A stretch of 64,000 bases of DNA from Bacteroidales bacterium (lineage in GTDB: Bacteria > Bacteroidota > Bacteroidia > Bacteroidales > UBA932). A model generated the notes under the pieces. The model was not told the DNA's origin and made no database searches. It saw only the letters and a program-made list of their open reading frames with translations. The stretch spans positions 1 to 64,000 of the forward strand of contig JAGBAO010000010.1 in NCBI GenBank assembly GCA_017938925.1. Reading direction: 5' to 3'. The position numbers were made by a program, and so were the translations under genes. This document shows positions 34,536 through 43,880 of this stretch, one piece after another (within the stretch, counting starts at the first letter, position 1; the number at the start of each line of letters is the position of its first letter).

Positions 34536-35054
34536 ATGGAAAGACAGCATATAATAACCAGATTGCAGGCTTTCAACCCTTCGGTACGTAAGATCAAGGA
34601 AATCGTGATCCACTGTTCAGCAACGGAAGAGGGGGATGATTTCGACGCCTCTGATATCGATGTCTGGCATACGGAAAGAGGCTTCTGCGGGATCGGATAC
34701 CATTTCGTCATCCGTCTTGACGGAACTATCGAGGAAGGAAGGCCGTTGGAGTCTGCCGGGGCACATGTCTCCGGCCATAACAAGAGCAGCATAGGAATCT
34801 GCTATATCGGGGGGCTTGAAAAGAAGACCAAGAAAGCGAAAGATACCAGAACTGCAGAACAGAAAGATTCCCTCCTGTGGCTTATCACCGCCATCAGGAA
34901 CAATATGCCCGGGGGTGGCTCCATGACAGTCAAAGGACATCGTGATTATTCACCTGACAAGAACAAGAATGGGGTCATAGACCCGTACGAAAGAATCAAG
35001 GAATGCCCATGCTTCGATGCAACACCTGAATACTCTTGCCATTTCGACCGTTAA
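34536..35054 (+). CDS. N-acetylmuramoyl-L-alanine amidase (endolysin)
   Basis: The start is ATG 34536 (MERQHIITRLQAFN), giving 172 aa; the earlier frame overlaps the preceding gene. This is an Amidase_2 (PGRP-like) domain: IVIHCSAT gives the first Zn ligand, VKGHRDYSPDKNKNG contains the second His, and ECPCF gives the Cys ligand. It cleaves the amide bond between sugar and stem peptide of the host wall, during lysis or as a virion-borne enzyme. Confidence 0.85.
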   Translation: MERQHIITRLQAFNPSVRKIKEIVIHCSATEEGDDFDASDIDVWHTERGFCGIGYHFVIRLDGTIEEGRPLESAGAHVSGHNKSSIGICYIGGLEKKTKKAKDTRTAEQKDSLLWLITAIRNNMPGGGSMTVKGHRDYSPDKNKNGVIDPYERIKECPCFDATPEYSCHFDR

Positions 35055-35150
35055 TAGTGATTTGTGTTTTTGATTCGGGCCGGCAGCCGGGATGGTTCCC
35101 GTGCCCTTGTTTTTTCTCTTTACGAACAGTAACTTTGTAACCCAATTGAT

Positions 35151-35459
35151 ATGATACTCACACCAAATGAAAAGAAGGTGATGCAGAGCTTCACCACGAC
35201 AGCCAAGACTGCCAGTATAACCTGCCCGGCAGATATGTCTGAAACAGTGTTCCGTGAAACGGTATTCTCTCTGGAAGAGAAGAAACTGGTTGTATCTACG
35301 ACCAACCTCGGAAAGAGAGTGATCCTGCTGACCGAACATGGCCGAGACTATCTCGCCTCCGGATTGAAGACGGATCTGCTCAATACAATCAAGGACTGGG
35401 CACCCATTGCCACTGTCGGATTGCTGCTGCTGAACATCATCTTGACACTATTGACATGA
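35151..35459 (+). CDS. Small protein with C-terminal membrane helix
   Basis: The 102-aa protein has a winged-helix-like N-terminal part (LTPNEKKVMQSFTTTAKT) and a C-terminal hydrophobic helix (APIATVGLLLLNIILTLLT). It follows the amidase and could be holin-like or a membrane-anchored regulator. It overlaps the next small ORF by four bases. Confidence 0.55.
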   Translation: MILTPNEKKVMQSFTTTAKTASITCPADMSETVFRETVFSLEEKKLVVSTTNLGKRVILLTEHGRDYLASGLKTDLLNTIKDWAPIATVGLLLLNIILTLLT

Positions 35460-35584
35460 AAAAGATCAATAAAGACAAACTCGCTACTCTGACCCGTAAC
35501 CTCATTGAGGACAAACGTAAGGAGGAAGCCCAAAGACTGCTGCTGATCAACCCGAATCTCGGCAATAAGAAATACATGTGCTGA
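35456..35584 (+). CDS. 42-aa small phage protein
   Basis: ATG 35456 lies in an ATGA overlap with the preceding stop and the frame runs to TGA 35582-35584. The product is basic and helical (MKKINKDKLATLTRNLIEDK). The tight overlap and a following terminator support a real gene. Function unknown. Confidence 0.5.
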   Translation: MKKINKDKLATLTRNLIEDKRKEEAQRLLLINPNLGNKKYMC

Positions 35585-35614
35585 CGTCTGTCACAAGTCT
35601 GTCCTAAGTCAATC

Positions 35615-35644
35615 GTGCCCTGCAATACTCCGCAGGGCACTTTT
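35615..35644 (+). terminator. Intrinsic terminator
   Basis: gtgccctgc (35615-35623) pairs perfectly with gcagggcac (35632-35640), followed by TTTT. It ends the amidase group and is followed by a fresh promoter. Confidence 0.85.
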
Positions 35645-35678
35645 GGTATAGACTTGTCAGAAAATTCGGCAAGTCTTG

Positions 35679-35708
35679 TTGCATATTAAAAAATGTTTCA
35701 TACCTTTG
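35679..35708 (+). promoter_or_regulatory. Promoter of the structured RNA / tail operon
   Basis: TACCTTTG (35701-35708) fits TAnnTTTG and a TTG (35679-35681) lies 19 bases upstream. It drives the structured segment 35712-35868 and perhaps the tail genes beyond. Confidence 0.65.
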
Positions 35709-35711
35709 CCC

Positions 35712-35868
35712 TTGTCCTACATTCTATTTCATTGCCGCCCCTTTTTGTTTATAAGGGTATTTTAGCAATTAGAGAGATTTATTCTCCAGTATGGTCGTCG
35801 ATTGGGAAACCTGAGACTACTCGCGGTAATGGGAGTGTAGGACAGACCTAAGCTGGGGATTTTTTTAT
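35712..35868 (+). ncRNA. Candidate phage small RNA or structured leader
   Basis: Just after the promoter, tgtcctacattc pairs with gagtgtaggaca near the other end (12 bp with one G-T), closing a ~135-nt loop with smaller hairpins (ccctt/aaggg, gagaga/tctc-type). After the closing stem come gacctaagctgggga and a run of seven Ts. This could be a free RNA with paired ends or a regulatory leader for the gene at 35877. I cannot match it to a known class. Confidence 0.5.
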
Positions 35869-35876
35869 TTTATATT

Positions 35877-36203
35877 ATGTCCACAAAAACCATTACCGCA
35901 GCTTACTCCAAGAAGAGTTTGGAGTCCTGCACAGACCTGATCCAGGATCTTATCGAAGGATCCACAGAATTCCACAAGACATTCATGTACCTCGAAGAGG
36001 CAATGAAGAAAGTCGGCGGTCCTATTGACATGCAGCGCATGTCCGAATTGAAGGACCTCTGGTCTGTCTCCAACCGCCAGCTTCTTATCCAGAAGGCAGA
36101 ACTGGAATTCCAGATCTCCCAGCTGGAAGCAAAGGAAGAGGTCGATGCTGCACTCAAACAGCACATCGAAAAAGCCAAGGAAGGCAGGAGGGCACAGTCA
36201 TGA
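35877..36203 (+). CDS. Small coiled-coil phage protein, unknown
   Basis: A 108-aa helical, charged protein (FHKTFMYLEEAMKKVGG, then KAELEFQISQLEAKEEV) with a probable coiled coil. It is the first gene after the structured RNA and overlaps the next gene by four bases. Possibly a tail assembly protein. Confidence 0.55.
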   Translation: MSTKTITAAYSKKSLESCTDLIQDLIEGSTEFHKTFMYLEEAMKKVGGPIDMQRMSELKDLWSVSNRQLLIQKAELEFQISQLEAKEEVDAALKQHIEKAKEGRRAQS

Positions 36204-36418
36204 TCCCAGAGACACCTACAATCACCCTCGACTATTTCAGGGAGGCAGCGATGAAGAGGGCCTGCACCTATTATCACAACAGCAACTGCTACATGTTGAA
36301 CTTCGAGGCAGACTACATGCCCCAGTACAATGTGATTGATGCCGAGATCCCAGTCACAGCCAAGGATAAGATGAATCACGCCCTGGTTGAACTTATGCGA
36401 AGAGGATCCTTGCCATAG
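36200..36418 (+). CDS. Small phage protein, paralog of the next gene
   Basis: The 72-aa protein (YFREAAMKRACTYYHNSNC) shares a short pattern with the protein at 36505-36807 (RYRSEALARACHYFTAEC), so the two may have arisen by duplication. Role unknown. Confidence 0.5.
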   Translation: MIPETPTITLDYFREAAMKRACTYYHNSNCYMLNFEADYMPQYNVIDAEIPVTAKDKMNHALVELMRRGSLP

Positions 36419-36504
36419 CACCTTCCCGGGTTCCTTGTAAGCCTTGACAGTGGTGCCGATATCGCAGTGTGTTTCTACTATCATTCGGACAGGAGGAGCA
36501 AGCA

Positions 36505-36807
36505 ATGATCAGAACGATAGACCGCTACCGCTCGGAGGCTCTTGCCCGGGCGTGTCATTATTTCACTGCGGAATGCAAGTCAATTCAGCAGAAGTCTTCC
36601 ATACCAGGCAGCCACAAGTCTGTGGCCAGCATAGACACCTATCATGGCCGGAAGTTTATGAAGATGATGAAACAGGGCACGATGCCCCGTAACCTCGGTG
36701 GATTCATCATCATAGGTGCCGACGGTACTCCTGTGGCGATCTGCCACTATTACAAGACACAGCATTCATCACCGGATCCGGAGCCATACAAGGCAACGGA
36801 AGAATAG
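36505..36807 (+). CDS. Small phage protein, unknown
   Basis: The ATG at 36505 (MIRTIDRYRSEALARACHYF) gives 100 aa. The C-terminus is beta-like (GGFIIIGADGTPVAICHYYK). It resembles the preceding small protein in its first 25 residues. It precedes a terminator and the tail operon. Confidence 0.55.
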   Translation: MIRTIDRYRSEALARACHYFTAECKSIQQKSSIPGSHKSVASIDTYHGRKFMKMMKQGTMPRNLGGFIIIGADGTPVAICHYYKTQHSSPDPEPYKATEE

Positions 36808-36853
36808 AAAAACGGGAAGGTTCTGACATTTCCTTCCCTGTACTGCCAACCCC

Positions 36854-36886
36854 AGACCTGTCCTTTCGAGGGCAGGTCTTTTCTTT
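36854..36886 (+). terminator. Intrinsic terminator
   Basis: agacctg with tcc (36854-36863) pairs with ggg and caggtct (36870-36879), loop tttcga, then a T-rich tail. Confidence 0.78.
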
Positions 36887-36911
36887 TACCTTGCACTCAA
36901 AATGATACACC

Positions 36912-37274
36912 ATGCTGACTGACGAATACAAGAACGACCTGAGGAGCGTGATGAACGCTCAGGGTGATGCCCTGCTTGCCAAACAGAATGCGGTTTCCGC
37001 TTCTGAACTCCGGGAACGGACAGGAACGCTGGCCTCATCCTTCCAGACTAAACCGACAATCCAGAATGCCGAGATATCGGTGGAGTACCCGCTGTATATC
37101 CGTTTCCTCGATATGAAGAAAGGAAGGAACGGAAAGCGAAAGAAGAAGGTGGATATATACAGCAGGCCTGTATGGGGATACATCGTTGCCGGGATCCGAA
37201 ATTGGCTGAACGCCCACATTCCTGAACTGATGGTCCGGACCATTGACGGCACCCTTACCGGGCGAAAAGAGTAA
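36912..37274 (+). CDS. Tail-completion-like protein before the tape measure
   Basis: A 120-aa basic protein (MLTDEYKNDLRSVMNAQGDA, ending LNAHIPELMVRTIDGTLTG) located immediately before the tape measure, the slot often occupied by HK97 gp10-like or tail completion proteins. The assignment rests on position. Confidence 0.5.
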   Translation: MLTDEYKNDLRSVMNAQGDALLAKQNAVSASELRERTGTLASSFQTKPTIQNAEISVEYPLYIRFLDMKKGRNGKRKKKVDIYSRPVWGYIVAGIRNWLNAHIPELMVRTIDGTLTGRKE

Positions 37275-37334
37275 CGGATGTGTCCTTTTTTGCCGGAGCC
37301 CTCTTCCTTAACTTCGCAATAAACAAATGACTGT

Positions 37335-40118
37335 ATGTCCATTCAGAACGAAATAGTGAAATTCATTGCGGATATCGAACTGGATCCGCAGGATACCGCC
37401 GCATATCAGAAGGGTCTTTCAGACTGTGAGAAGTCTGCGGATGCCCTCCGTAAATCCATAGCCTTGACTCAGGAGAAGATGGCAAAACTCCGAGAGGAAG
37501 GCAAGGAGTCCAGCGCCGAATTTGCTGCACACAAGAGGTCTCTTGAAGCAGATTCCAAAGCGTTGAAGGAAGTCAGCAAGACTGCTGACAAATATGCCGA
37601 GGCTCTGGGCTTGGGATCAATGTCACTGTCACAACTCCAGAAGCATGCAAAGACAGTCAGAGCAGCCCTTTCCAAATTGCATAAGGACGCCAATCCGGAA
37701 CTGTGGGATAAATACAACAAGGAACTGGAGGAGACCAACAAACGCATCAAAGAACTCAAAGGCAACGGAGAAAAGACCGGAAAATCCCTTGAAGGCATGG
37801 CCAAACTTGCCGGGGGAATTACGGCTGGTGGGCTCGCATTGAAGGCTATCAGCGGACTTGCCAATCTTGCAAAGAAAGGTTTCCATGATTGGAAGGAAGA
37901 GACTCAGGTCGTCGGCGACCAGTTCAACATGTCGATGACTATCATCAACGACCAGTGGTCGCACTTCCTCAGGAACCTGACGGCAGGCCGTAATGAAATC
38001 ACTCTGTCATACAAGGAAGTGGCCCAACTTTCCAGAGAGATTGTCCTGCTATCTGACGAACTTTTTGAACTGGAGAATTCTTACAAGATCACAGCAGCAG
38101 CTACTACCCAACAGATGAATGAGGCAAACGCCATCATGCGTGACTCATCCAAGACGGCAGAAGAAAGGATGGCTGCCCTTGAAGATATGAAGGAGGCCGA
38201 AGCGAGCCTTGCAGCAGACAGGCTTCTGATAGCCCAACAGACGGAGGATGTCGCTTATCTCGCATTCAAAAAACAGACTGCCCTGGAAAGGGAGGAGGCA
38301 ACATATTATGTTTCCGAATATATCAAGGCTAAAAAGGATGGTCTTGTGGATCTTGCCAATGCCTACAACGAACATCTGAAAGCGAAGACCGATGCGGAGG
38401 CTTCGTTACGAGCCCCGGCACAATCGATTGGGTTCTATACAGAGCAAAGAGCAAAACTCGATGCTGCGACAGAAGCAATGGCCGGATTTACAGCCGAAGT
38501 CATCAGATACGCTGACATCACCCGTCAATATAACCTCGGAAACGACCCTACCACCACAGCCTTTGTTGATGCTGTGGCCAATAGAATCCAAGCAGCTGCT
38601 GATGCCGACCCTGCCGGGCTTGCCAGCAAGTATTCCCGTTTGCAGGGAACCATCACCAAACAGTTAGAGGCAGAGGAAAAAACAGCCAGAGAAGCCAGAT
38701 ATCGCGCTCGTTTGGAGGCAGCGGATGCTGCATATAAGCAGGAACTTCTCGCCCTTAAAAACGCCCTTATTGCTAAAGAAATCACGGAATCAGAATACCG
38801 TGTCCGGAGCGAGGCTGCTGAAATCGCAATGCTCAACAATAAGATTGCAATCAACAAGTCATATGGCAAGGATGTCGTCGATCTCCAGAATCAGATTGCG
38901 GACAAACAGATTGCTGCCCAGAAGCGTTTGTCTGATGCGCTCGCAAAGAGTGACGCGGATTTCAAACGCACGATGGAAAGGATGAATGCCGAGATGGAAA
39001 GGGAGACGGAGAAACTGATAGAGTCAATGATGGCTGAGACCGAGGCCGAGATTGAGGCGATGATGGAAGCGGACCCTGCCGACCCTATCAATAACTTATC
39101 CCGCCTGGCAGATAAGGCCAAGAACGAGCCGGCAGCAACCCGAAAAGGTAAACTGGCACAGGCAGAATCATCCTACAACACAGAACTGACCGACTTGGAG
39201 GATATGCACAACCTGATGCTTATCTCCGAGGAGGAATACCTGGCTCGAAAACAACAACTGAATGAGGACTACGCCAAGACTGTTGCCGAAATCAACATGC
39301 AGACATGGCAGGATTCGTTCAGTGTGGCCAACCAGTTCCTTGATGCTGCATCTGAAATGGTCGGTTCTCTTCGTGATGCCGAACTCGCCAACCTGGATGC
39401 ACAGATGCAGGCGGAACTGGCAGCAGCCGGAGACAATGCCGAGGAACGAGAAAGGATTGAAGCGGAGTACGAGGCCAAGAAACTGGAGACTCAAAAGAAG
39501 TATGCGGATGTTGATATGGCAATTAACATAGCCAAGACTATCGCATCCGGGGCATTGGCAGCGATGCAGGCCTTTGCACAGTTGGGTCCTATTGCCGGAG
39601 GTATCATGGCCGGAGTCATAGCAGTTACCACAGCTGCACAGGTGGCGACCATCGTTGCCCAGAGGAATGCCATCAAGAACTCTTCTGTCAGTTCATCAGG
39701 ATCCTCATCATCTTCCGGCAGTTCCGGGCAGACATTCACCAGAGAAGTCACAGGATACTCGGAAGGAGGTTACACCGGCAATGGTGGAAGGTTGGAACCG
39801 GCTGGCATAGTCCATCGAGGGGAATATGTCGTGGCTGCTCCAGAACTCCGGGATCCGGAGGTTGCCAGAGAGGTGGCCCGTATCGAGCGTAAAAGGATTG
39901 CCAGGTTGAACGGCAGGAAGGCCCTGCCGGGTTACGCTGACGGAGGATACACAGACAGTCCTACCCCTTCATCAGACACAGACCTGTTGGCCAAGATATA
40001 TGACATGCTTGTAAAGATCGCAGGAACACCGATACCAGCATATATCGTATTCTCACAATGGCAAGCCAAGCAGGAAGAATGGAACAAGCATAAGAGACTC
40101 ACATCACTGAAAGGATAA
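37335..40118 (+). CDS. Tail tape measure protein
   Basis: The 927-aa protein is mostly helical coiled coil with Ala/Lys/Glu repeats. A hydrophobic glycine-rich segment lies near 720-780 (IAGGIMAGVIAVTTAAQVAT). A typical C-terminal block reads GYSEGGYTGNGGRLEP, then HRGEYVVAAPELRDP. Length predicts a tail of roughly 140 nm if 1.5 angstrom per residue applies. It scaffolds tail tube assembly. Confidence 0.88.
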   Translation: MSIQNEIVKFIADIELDPQDTAAYQKGLSDCEKSADALRKSIALTQEKMAKLREEGKESSAEFAAHKRSLEADSKALKEVSKTADKYAEALGLGSMSLSQLQKHAKTVRAALSKLHKDANPELWDKYNKELEETNKRIKELKGNGEKTGKSLEGMAKLAGGITAGGLALKAISGLANLAKKGFHDWKEETQVVGDQFNMSMTIINDQWSHFLRNLTAGRNEITLSYKEVAQLSREIVLLSDELFELENSYKITAAATTQQMNEANAIMRDSSKTAEERMAALEDMKEAEASLAADRLLIAQQTEDVAYLAFKKQTALEREEATYYVSEYIKAKKDGLVDLANAYNEHLKAKTDAEASLRAPAQSIGFYTEQRAKLDAATEAMAGFTAEVIRYADITRQYNLGNDPTTTAFVDAVANRIQAAADADPAGLASKYSRLQGTITKQLEAEEKTAREARYRARLEAADAAYKQELLALKNALIAKEITESEYRVRSEAAEIAMLNNKIAINKSYGKDVVDLQNQIADKQIAAQKRLSDALAKSDADFKRTMERMNAEMERETEKLIESMMAETEAEIEAMMEADPADPINNLSRLADKAKNEPAATRKGKLAQAESSYNTELTDLEDMHNLMLISEEEYLARKQQLNEDYAKTVAEINMQTWQDSFSVANQFLDAASEMVGSLRDAELANLDAQMQAELAAAGDNAEERERIEAEYEAKKLETQKKYADVDMAINIAKTIASGALAAMQAFAQLGPIAGGIMAGVIAVTTAAQVATIVAQRNAIKNSSVSSSGSSSSSGSSGQTFTREVTGYSEGGYTGNGGRLEPAGIVHRGEYVVAAPELRDPEVAREVARIERKRIARLNGRKALPGYADGGYTDSPTPSSDTDLLAKIYDMLVKIAGTPIPAYIVFSQWQAKQEEWNKHKRLTSLKG

Positions 40119-40121
40119 CAG

Positions 40122-41876
40122 ATGAAACTTTTCACAGAACGCGGTACATTTGCTCTTCCGTCCGATTTCAGTTTTGAAATTGAACGGACTAACCCGATAT
40201 TCTCGGATGAAGGCAGCGGCACCCTGCCATTTACACTCCCACCAACAAAAGATAATCTTCTCGTTGCCGACAACCCCGAAGCTCTTGCCCGTAAATATGC
40301 AATCGAAAATGATTACGAATGTGTACTGCAGCACGGGGATTATCAGGTCAGAGGACGCCTTGTCGTGTCGTCTGTTTCCAAAGAAGGCATTTCAGGTAGC
40401 ATCATCCTCTTTGAATCTGGACTATATAAGGAATATAAGGATGCCAGTCTAAAAAACATATTCGGCACCGATGTATATATCTATAATTCCACAGTCGATA
40501 CACTTTGTCAACTTCTCCAGCACAATAACGAAAGCACCATATCCAAACCAGAAGATGATGACTACCGTCCGGAGGAACTTGCAGTGTTCCCTGTTGTCGG
40601 GATGTTTGCTGAGACCTATCGTCTATGGCTGAATGGCAGGATAGACATCTCTGATGAAGGCGGTATTTCATACGGTGACTTTGAATATGCAGCCCGCAGC
40701 ATCAAGGTTGGAGAAGACACCTACAATGTTCCCAAAGGTTATGGAATAACCGCATTCCCGTACCTGGCATATATCCTGGAAGAATTGTTCAAGCGAATGT
40801 ATTACACAGTCGTACGAAATGATTTCCGTAAGCAGCCGTTCTACAATATAGTACTAATAAATAATGTAGCAGACGCCATCTGTGCTGGGAAACTATACTA
40901 TAAGGATATGGTGCCGGATATGAATGTGTCTGATTTTCTGGAATGGCTATATAATAAGTTCGGCGCTGTCGTAACTGTGTCTGGGAAGGAGGTCAGCATT
41001 GTCATCCTCGCCTGTGTTCTGGACTCCCCATTCGACATCGATCTGACAGAATTCGCCGATGATGATGAAAGCATCAGTATCCCTGAGGTGTCTTCTGTGT
41101 CTATCTCCCTTGATACTTCTCTTGATACAGCAGAGCCTGTCGATGATACATATGACAATGCAGTTCACACTGTCGGGAATTTCACAACTGTTGCTAATTA
41201 TAACCTTGTCAAGGACACCGGTATATATTACTATGTACAGAATCTCGGCAAGTTCTACTACAAGGGAACGGATGGAACCATCAAGATTACATCAGAAGCC
41301 TTTAATTTCAACGGTGGTTATTCTTGGAACATACAGACAGAATCATTGAAGACGGATGATCTCTACACACCGATGTATCCTCTTAACAATTACAAGCCAT
41401 CAAAAGCAACACCTTTCGTTGGACCAGTCACGCATTATCATACTGCAATCAAGGATTCCGAAGAGGAAGAGGAGATTAACCATCCGCTGATGATATGCTG
41501 GGCATATTATTCCGGAGGATTACGTTGTGGAACCGTATGTGGTTACGATGCCAACGGCAACCGCTTGACATACGGCCCTGACGACCTTCCTTTGCCAGCA
41601 CTTTCCCCGACTGGTCTTTATACTCTTTGCTGGCAGAAGTACAACGATATGTTGGTGAATACTGCCCAAGAGATTTCGGTCACAGTCCATCTTCCGTATA
41701 GTATGCTGAAAGATCTTGACCTGAGTATTCCGAAGAGATACAAGGGGCACAAAGTCCTGATCAAATCCATTTCATACACACTGTCAGATGCCGGTGTAGC
41801 CTATGGGCAGGCAAAGCTGCAACTTATCCCCGAATACGTTTACTCATTTAACAAAACCCCTTATTTCCCATATTGA
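40122..41876 (+). CDS. Baseplate/tail tip protein, first after the tape measure
   Basis: The 584-aa beta-rich protein (FSFEIERTNPIFSDEGSG, then YKGHKVLIKSISYTLSDAG) directly follows the tape measure, where siphovirus distal tail or hub proteins are encoded. It overlaps the next gene by four bases. No enzyme motif is seen. Confidence 0.6.
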   Translation: MKLFTERGTFALPSDFSFEIERTNPIFSDEGSGTLPFTLPPTKDNLLVADNPEALARKYAIENDYECVLQHGDYQVRGRLVVSSVSKEGISGSIILFESGLYKEYKDASLKNIFGTDVYIYNSTVDTLCQLLQHNNESTISKPEDDDYRPEELAVFPVVGMFAETYRLWLNGRIDISDEGGISYGDFEYAARSIKVGEDTYNVPKGYGITAFPYLAYILEELFKRMYYTVVRNDFRKQPFYNIVLINNVADAICAGKLYYKDMVPDMNVSDFLEWLYNKFGAVVTVSGKEVSIVILACVLDSPFDIDLTEFADDDESISIPEVSSVSISLDTSLDTAEPVDDTYDNAVHTVGNFTTVANYNLVKDTGIYYYVQNLGKFYYKGTDGTIKITSEAFNFNGGYSWNIQTESLKTDDLYTPMYPLNNYKPSKATPFVGPVTHYHTAIKDSEEEEEINHPLMICWAYYSGGLRCGTVCGYDANGNRLTYGPDDLPLPALSPTGLYTLCWQKYNDMLVNTAQEISVTVHLPYSMLKDLDLSIPKRYKGHKVLIKSISYTLSDAGVAYGQAKLQLIPEYVYSFNKTPYFPY

Positions 41877-42844
41877 GTATGATTGAGAATCTTGTAAATA
41901 ATGCCACCTATTTCTTGCCGAATCTCCCAATGCTGGTTCTTGATGGGGAACCGGAAGCCGTTTTTGAAGTAAGACTTACCAACACAAAGAATGGAGATGT
42001 GTTATTTCATGGTAGGTTATGGCCAGATTGGAATGGCAGACTGGAAATCGACTTGAAACCGATAATCAAAGACTGCTATGTTCCGTCTTTTGTTTTCGAC
42101 GATCGTGCAAATTATATATATAATTACATTTCCCTGAAAATAGAGGAGTTTGAATACGGTGATGAAATATCCATCAATGTCAATCTATTCTCACAGCGTT
42201 CCCTTGAGAGTATGAGCGATATTGATGAAATGAATGTCCCGTCGGACTATTACATCCCAGTCGGATATCCGGATCTCGAAATACTCTACGGATGCATCAA
42301 GAGCAATAGGGAAGACGACGAGGATATCATGCATGAATTACAGACCAATGCTTCCGGCTTAGGATGTAATTACTTTTTCCTTAAAGCGAGCGATTGGGCG
42401 CCAAGCCCAGAAGCATTTTATGTGCAGATTGACCATGAAGACGGTTCATGCTTGTCCCCAATATATCACATCGTTGAAGGTGCATTCGAGCAGTATGTCT
42501 TCTATAACAGGCTCGGGACTTGGGATAATATCGCCATGAACGGAAGGAGGACACTATCCCCTGAAATGGAGTTCAGCAACGCCTCTCTGGGAGGGAAACG
42601 GCGCAAAGGTGTCAGCGCAATCAGCAGGAAGTACACTCAGAACTCCGGGAACCTTACCAGAAAGACAGCAGCTGCGCTCATGAGCCTGATGGATTCACCT
42701 GCCATTTACCATCTAACCGCTGACAAGACATGGAGAAAAATCATCATCGAGGATTGCACTCCTGTAATCAATTCAGATGATTCCTTGCACAATCTTTCTT
42801 TCACTTACCAGTATTCGGAAGATCGTGAAACTTACGAAATCTAA
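41873..42844 (+). CDS. Tail tip/baseplate protein
   Basis: A 323-aa beta-rich protein (GRLWPDWNGRLEIDLKPI). It is ATGA-coupled to the upstream tail gene. Likely part of the tail tip; no closer assignment. Confidence 0.55.
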   Translation: MSMIENLVNNATYFLPNLPMLVLDGEPEAVFEVRLTNTKNGDVLFHGRLWPDWNGRLEIDLKPIIKDCYVPSFVFDDRANYIYNYISLKIEEFEYGDEISINVNLFSQRSLESMSDIDEMNVPSDYYIPVGYPDLEILYGCIKSNREDDEDIMHELQTNASGLGCNYFFLKASDWAPSPEAFYVQIDHEDGSCLSPIYHIVEGAFEQYVFYNRLGTWDNIAMNGRRTLSPEMEFSNASLGGKRRKGVSAISRKYTQNSGNLTRKTAAALMSLMDSPAIYHLTADKTWRKIIIEDCTPVINSDDSLHNLSFTYQYSEDRETYEI

Positions 42845-42864
42845 TAATCCAAAACAACATTGAT

Positions 42865-43188
42865 ATGAGAACACGATTCCAAGTAGTCCAACCAGCCCAT
42901 TTCAAACTTGAAGTTATCCTCCGTGATCTGCCAGAAGGTATCAGCATGGACAATGTTGATTTCTCCTGTGTGTTCAGTTCCGGGGGTAAGTCTGTGACTA
43001 AAACTAAAACGGATCTTCATGTAGTTGTCACTGATGCGGGCAATCGATACATAGCGCCACTGAACTCAGGCTTACTGGGTAAAGGTGATGTCACTATGAT
43101 TGTCACAGCCAATATCCCTGATGAAGCCTTCGATAATGGCATGCGTAAAGATATCGACATGTGCGACACCAAAGTAACTATCGTATAA
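42865..43188 (+). CDS. Small tail protein, unknown
   Basis: A 107-aa beta-rich protein (FKLEVILRDLPEGISMDNVD, then LLGKGDVTMIVTANIPDEAF) with an Ig-like pattern. It shares one base with the next start (TAATG). Confidence 0.52.
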   Translation: MRTRFQVVQPAHFKLEVILRDLPEGISMDNVDFSCVFSSGGKSVTKTKTDLHVVVTDAGNRYIAPLNSGLLGKGDVTMIVTANIPDEAFDNGMRKDIDMCDTKVTIV

Positions 43189-43496
43189 TGACAATCGAAA
43201 CCAAAATAGCATATCAGCCTATTTCCGCATCGGCAGAAATAAGGGTCATTGAAGCATCAGCAGTACCTATCTCAGACAGAATCTGTTCCAGTGCTTCTCT
43301 GATTCGCGGTATCCGTACTCTCAGCAACCTCCTTGTCGGGGTATGCCTGATTGCAGCCCCGCTCCCAGCAGTTCAGGCAGAAGCCCATTACATCGATGAG
43401 GTTATTCCCATGCCGTGTTATTCCAACTTTATCACAGCCGATGGGAAATATATTCTGCTGGCCGACGGTAAGATCTTATCAGTAAAGGAGGAATGA
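43188..43496 (+). CDS. Small tail-region protein with a hydrophobic centre
   Basis: The ATG 43188 gives 102 aa. A hydrophobic stretch (LLVGVCLIAAPLPAVQA) sits in the middle, followed by a short beta end. It may span a membrane or bury in the tail tip. Unknown function. Confidence 0.5.
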   Translation: MTIETKIAYQPISASAEIRVIEASAVPISDRICSSASLIRGIRTLSNLLVGVCLIAAPLPAVQAEAHYIDEVIPMPCYSNFITADGKYILLADGKILSVKEE

Positions 43497-43497
43497 C

Positions 43498-43878
43498 ATG
43501 AACAGAGAACTGCATGAAAGCGAATACACCGGAACGGAGTTGGATCAACTTCTCGGTCGGGTCAAACGGATCAGTGAAGAACTTATCCAGATCCAGAAGG
43601 CTATCCAGTCATCGGCAGATACACAGGAAGAAATGCAATCAGGCATTGAGGATATCACTAAACGGCTGACAAACTCCATCTTGCACAAGGATGTAACTCA
43701 GGCCGAATATGACGCCCTTAAAGAGCAGAAGAAACTGGAACCGATGTGGTACTTCGTGTTCCAGGACTACAAGAAATATAGACTGACCAGAATATATTAT
43801 TACGGTCTGCTTGTCGGTCAGAGAGGACAGACCGCCTCATCAGGATTCCCATATACATTCCCATTCACATTCGTATAA
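43498..43878 (+). CDS. Coiled-coil tail protein
   Basis: The 126-aa protein has an N-terminal coiled coil (LLGRVKRISEELIQIQKAIQ) and an aromatic C-terminal part. It is coupled to the giant fibre gene (2 bases apart). It may be a short fibre-attachment protein. Confidence 0.55.
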   Translation: MNRELHESEYTGTELDQLLGRVKRISEELIQIQKAIQSSADTQEEMQSGIEDITKRLTNSILHKDVTQAEYDALKEQKKLEPMWYFVFQDYKKYRLTRIYYYGLLVGQRGQTASSGFPYTFPFTFV

Positions 43879-43880
43879 CT

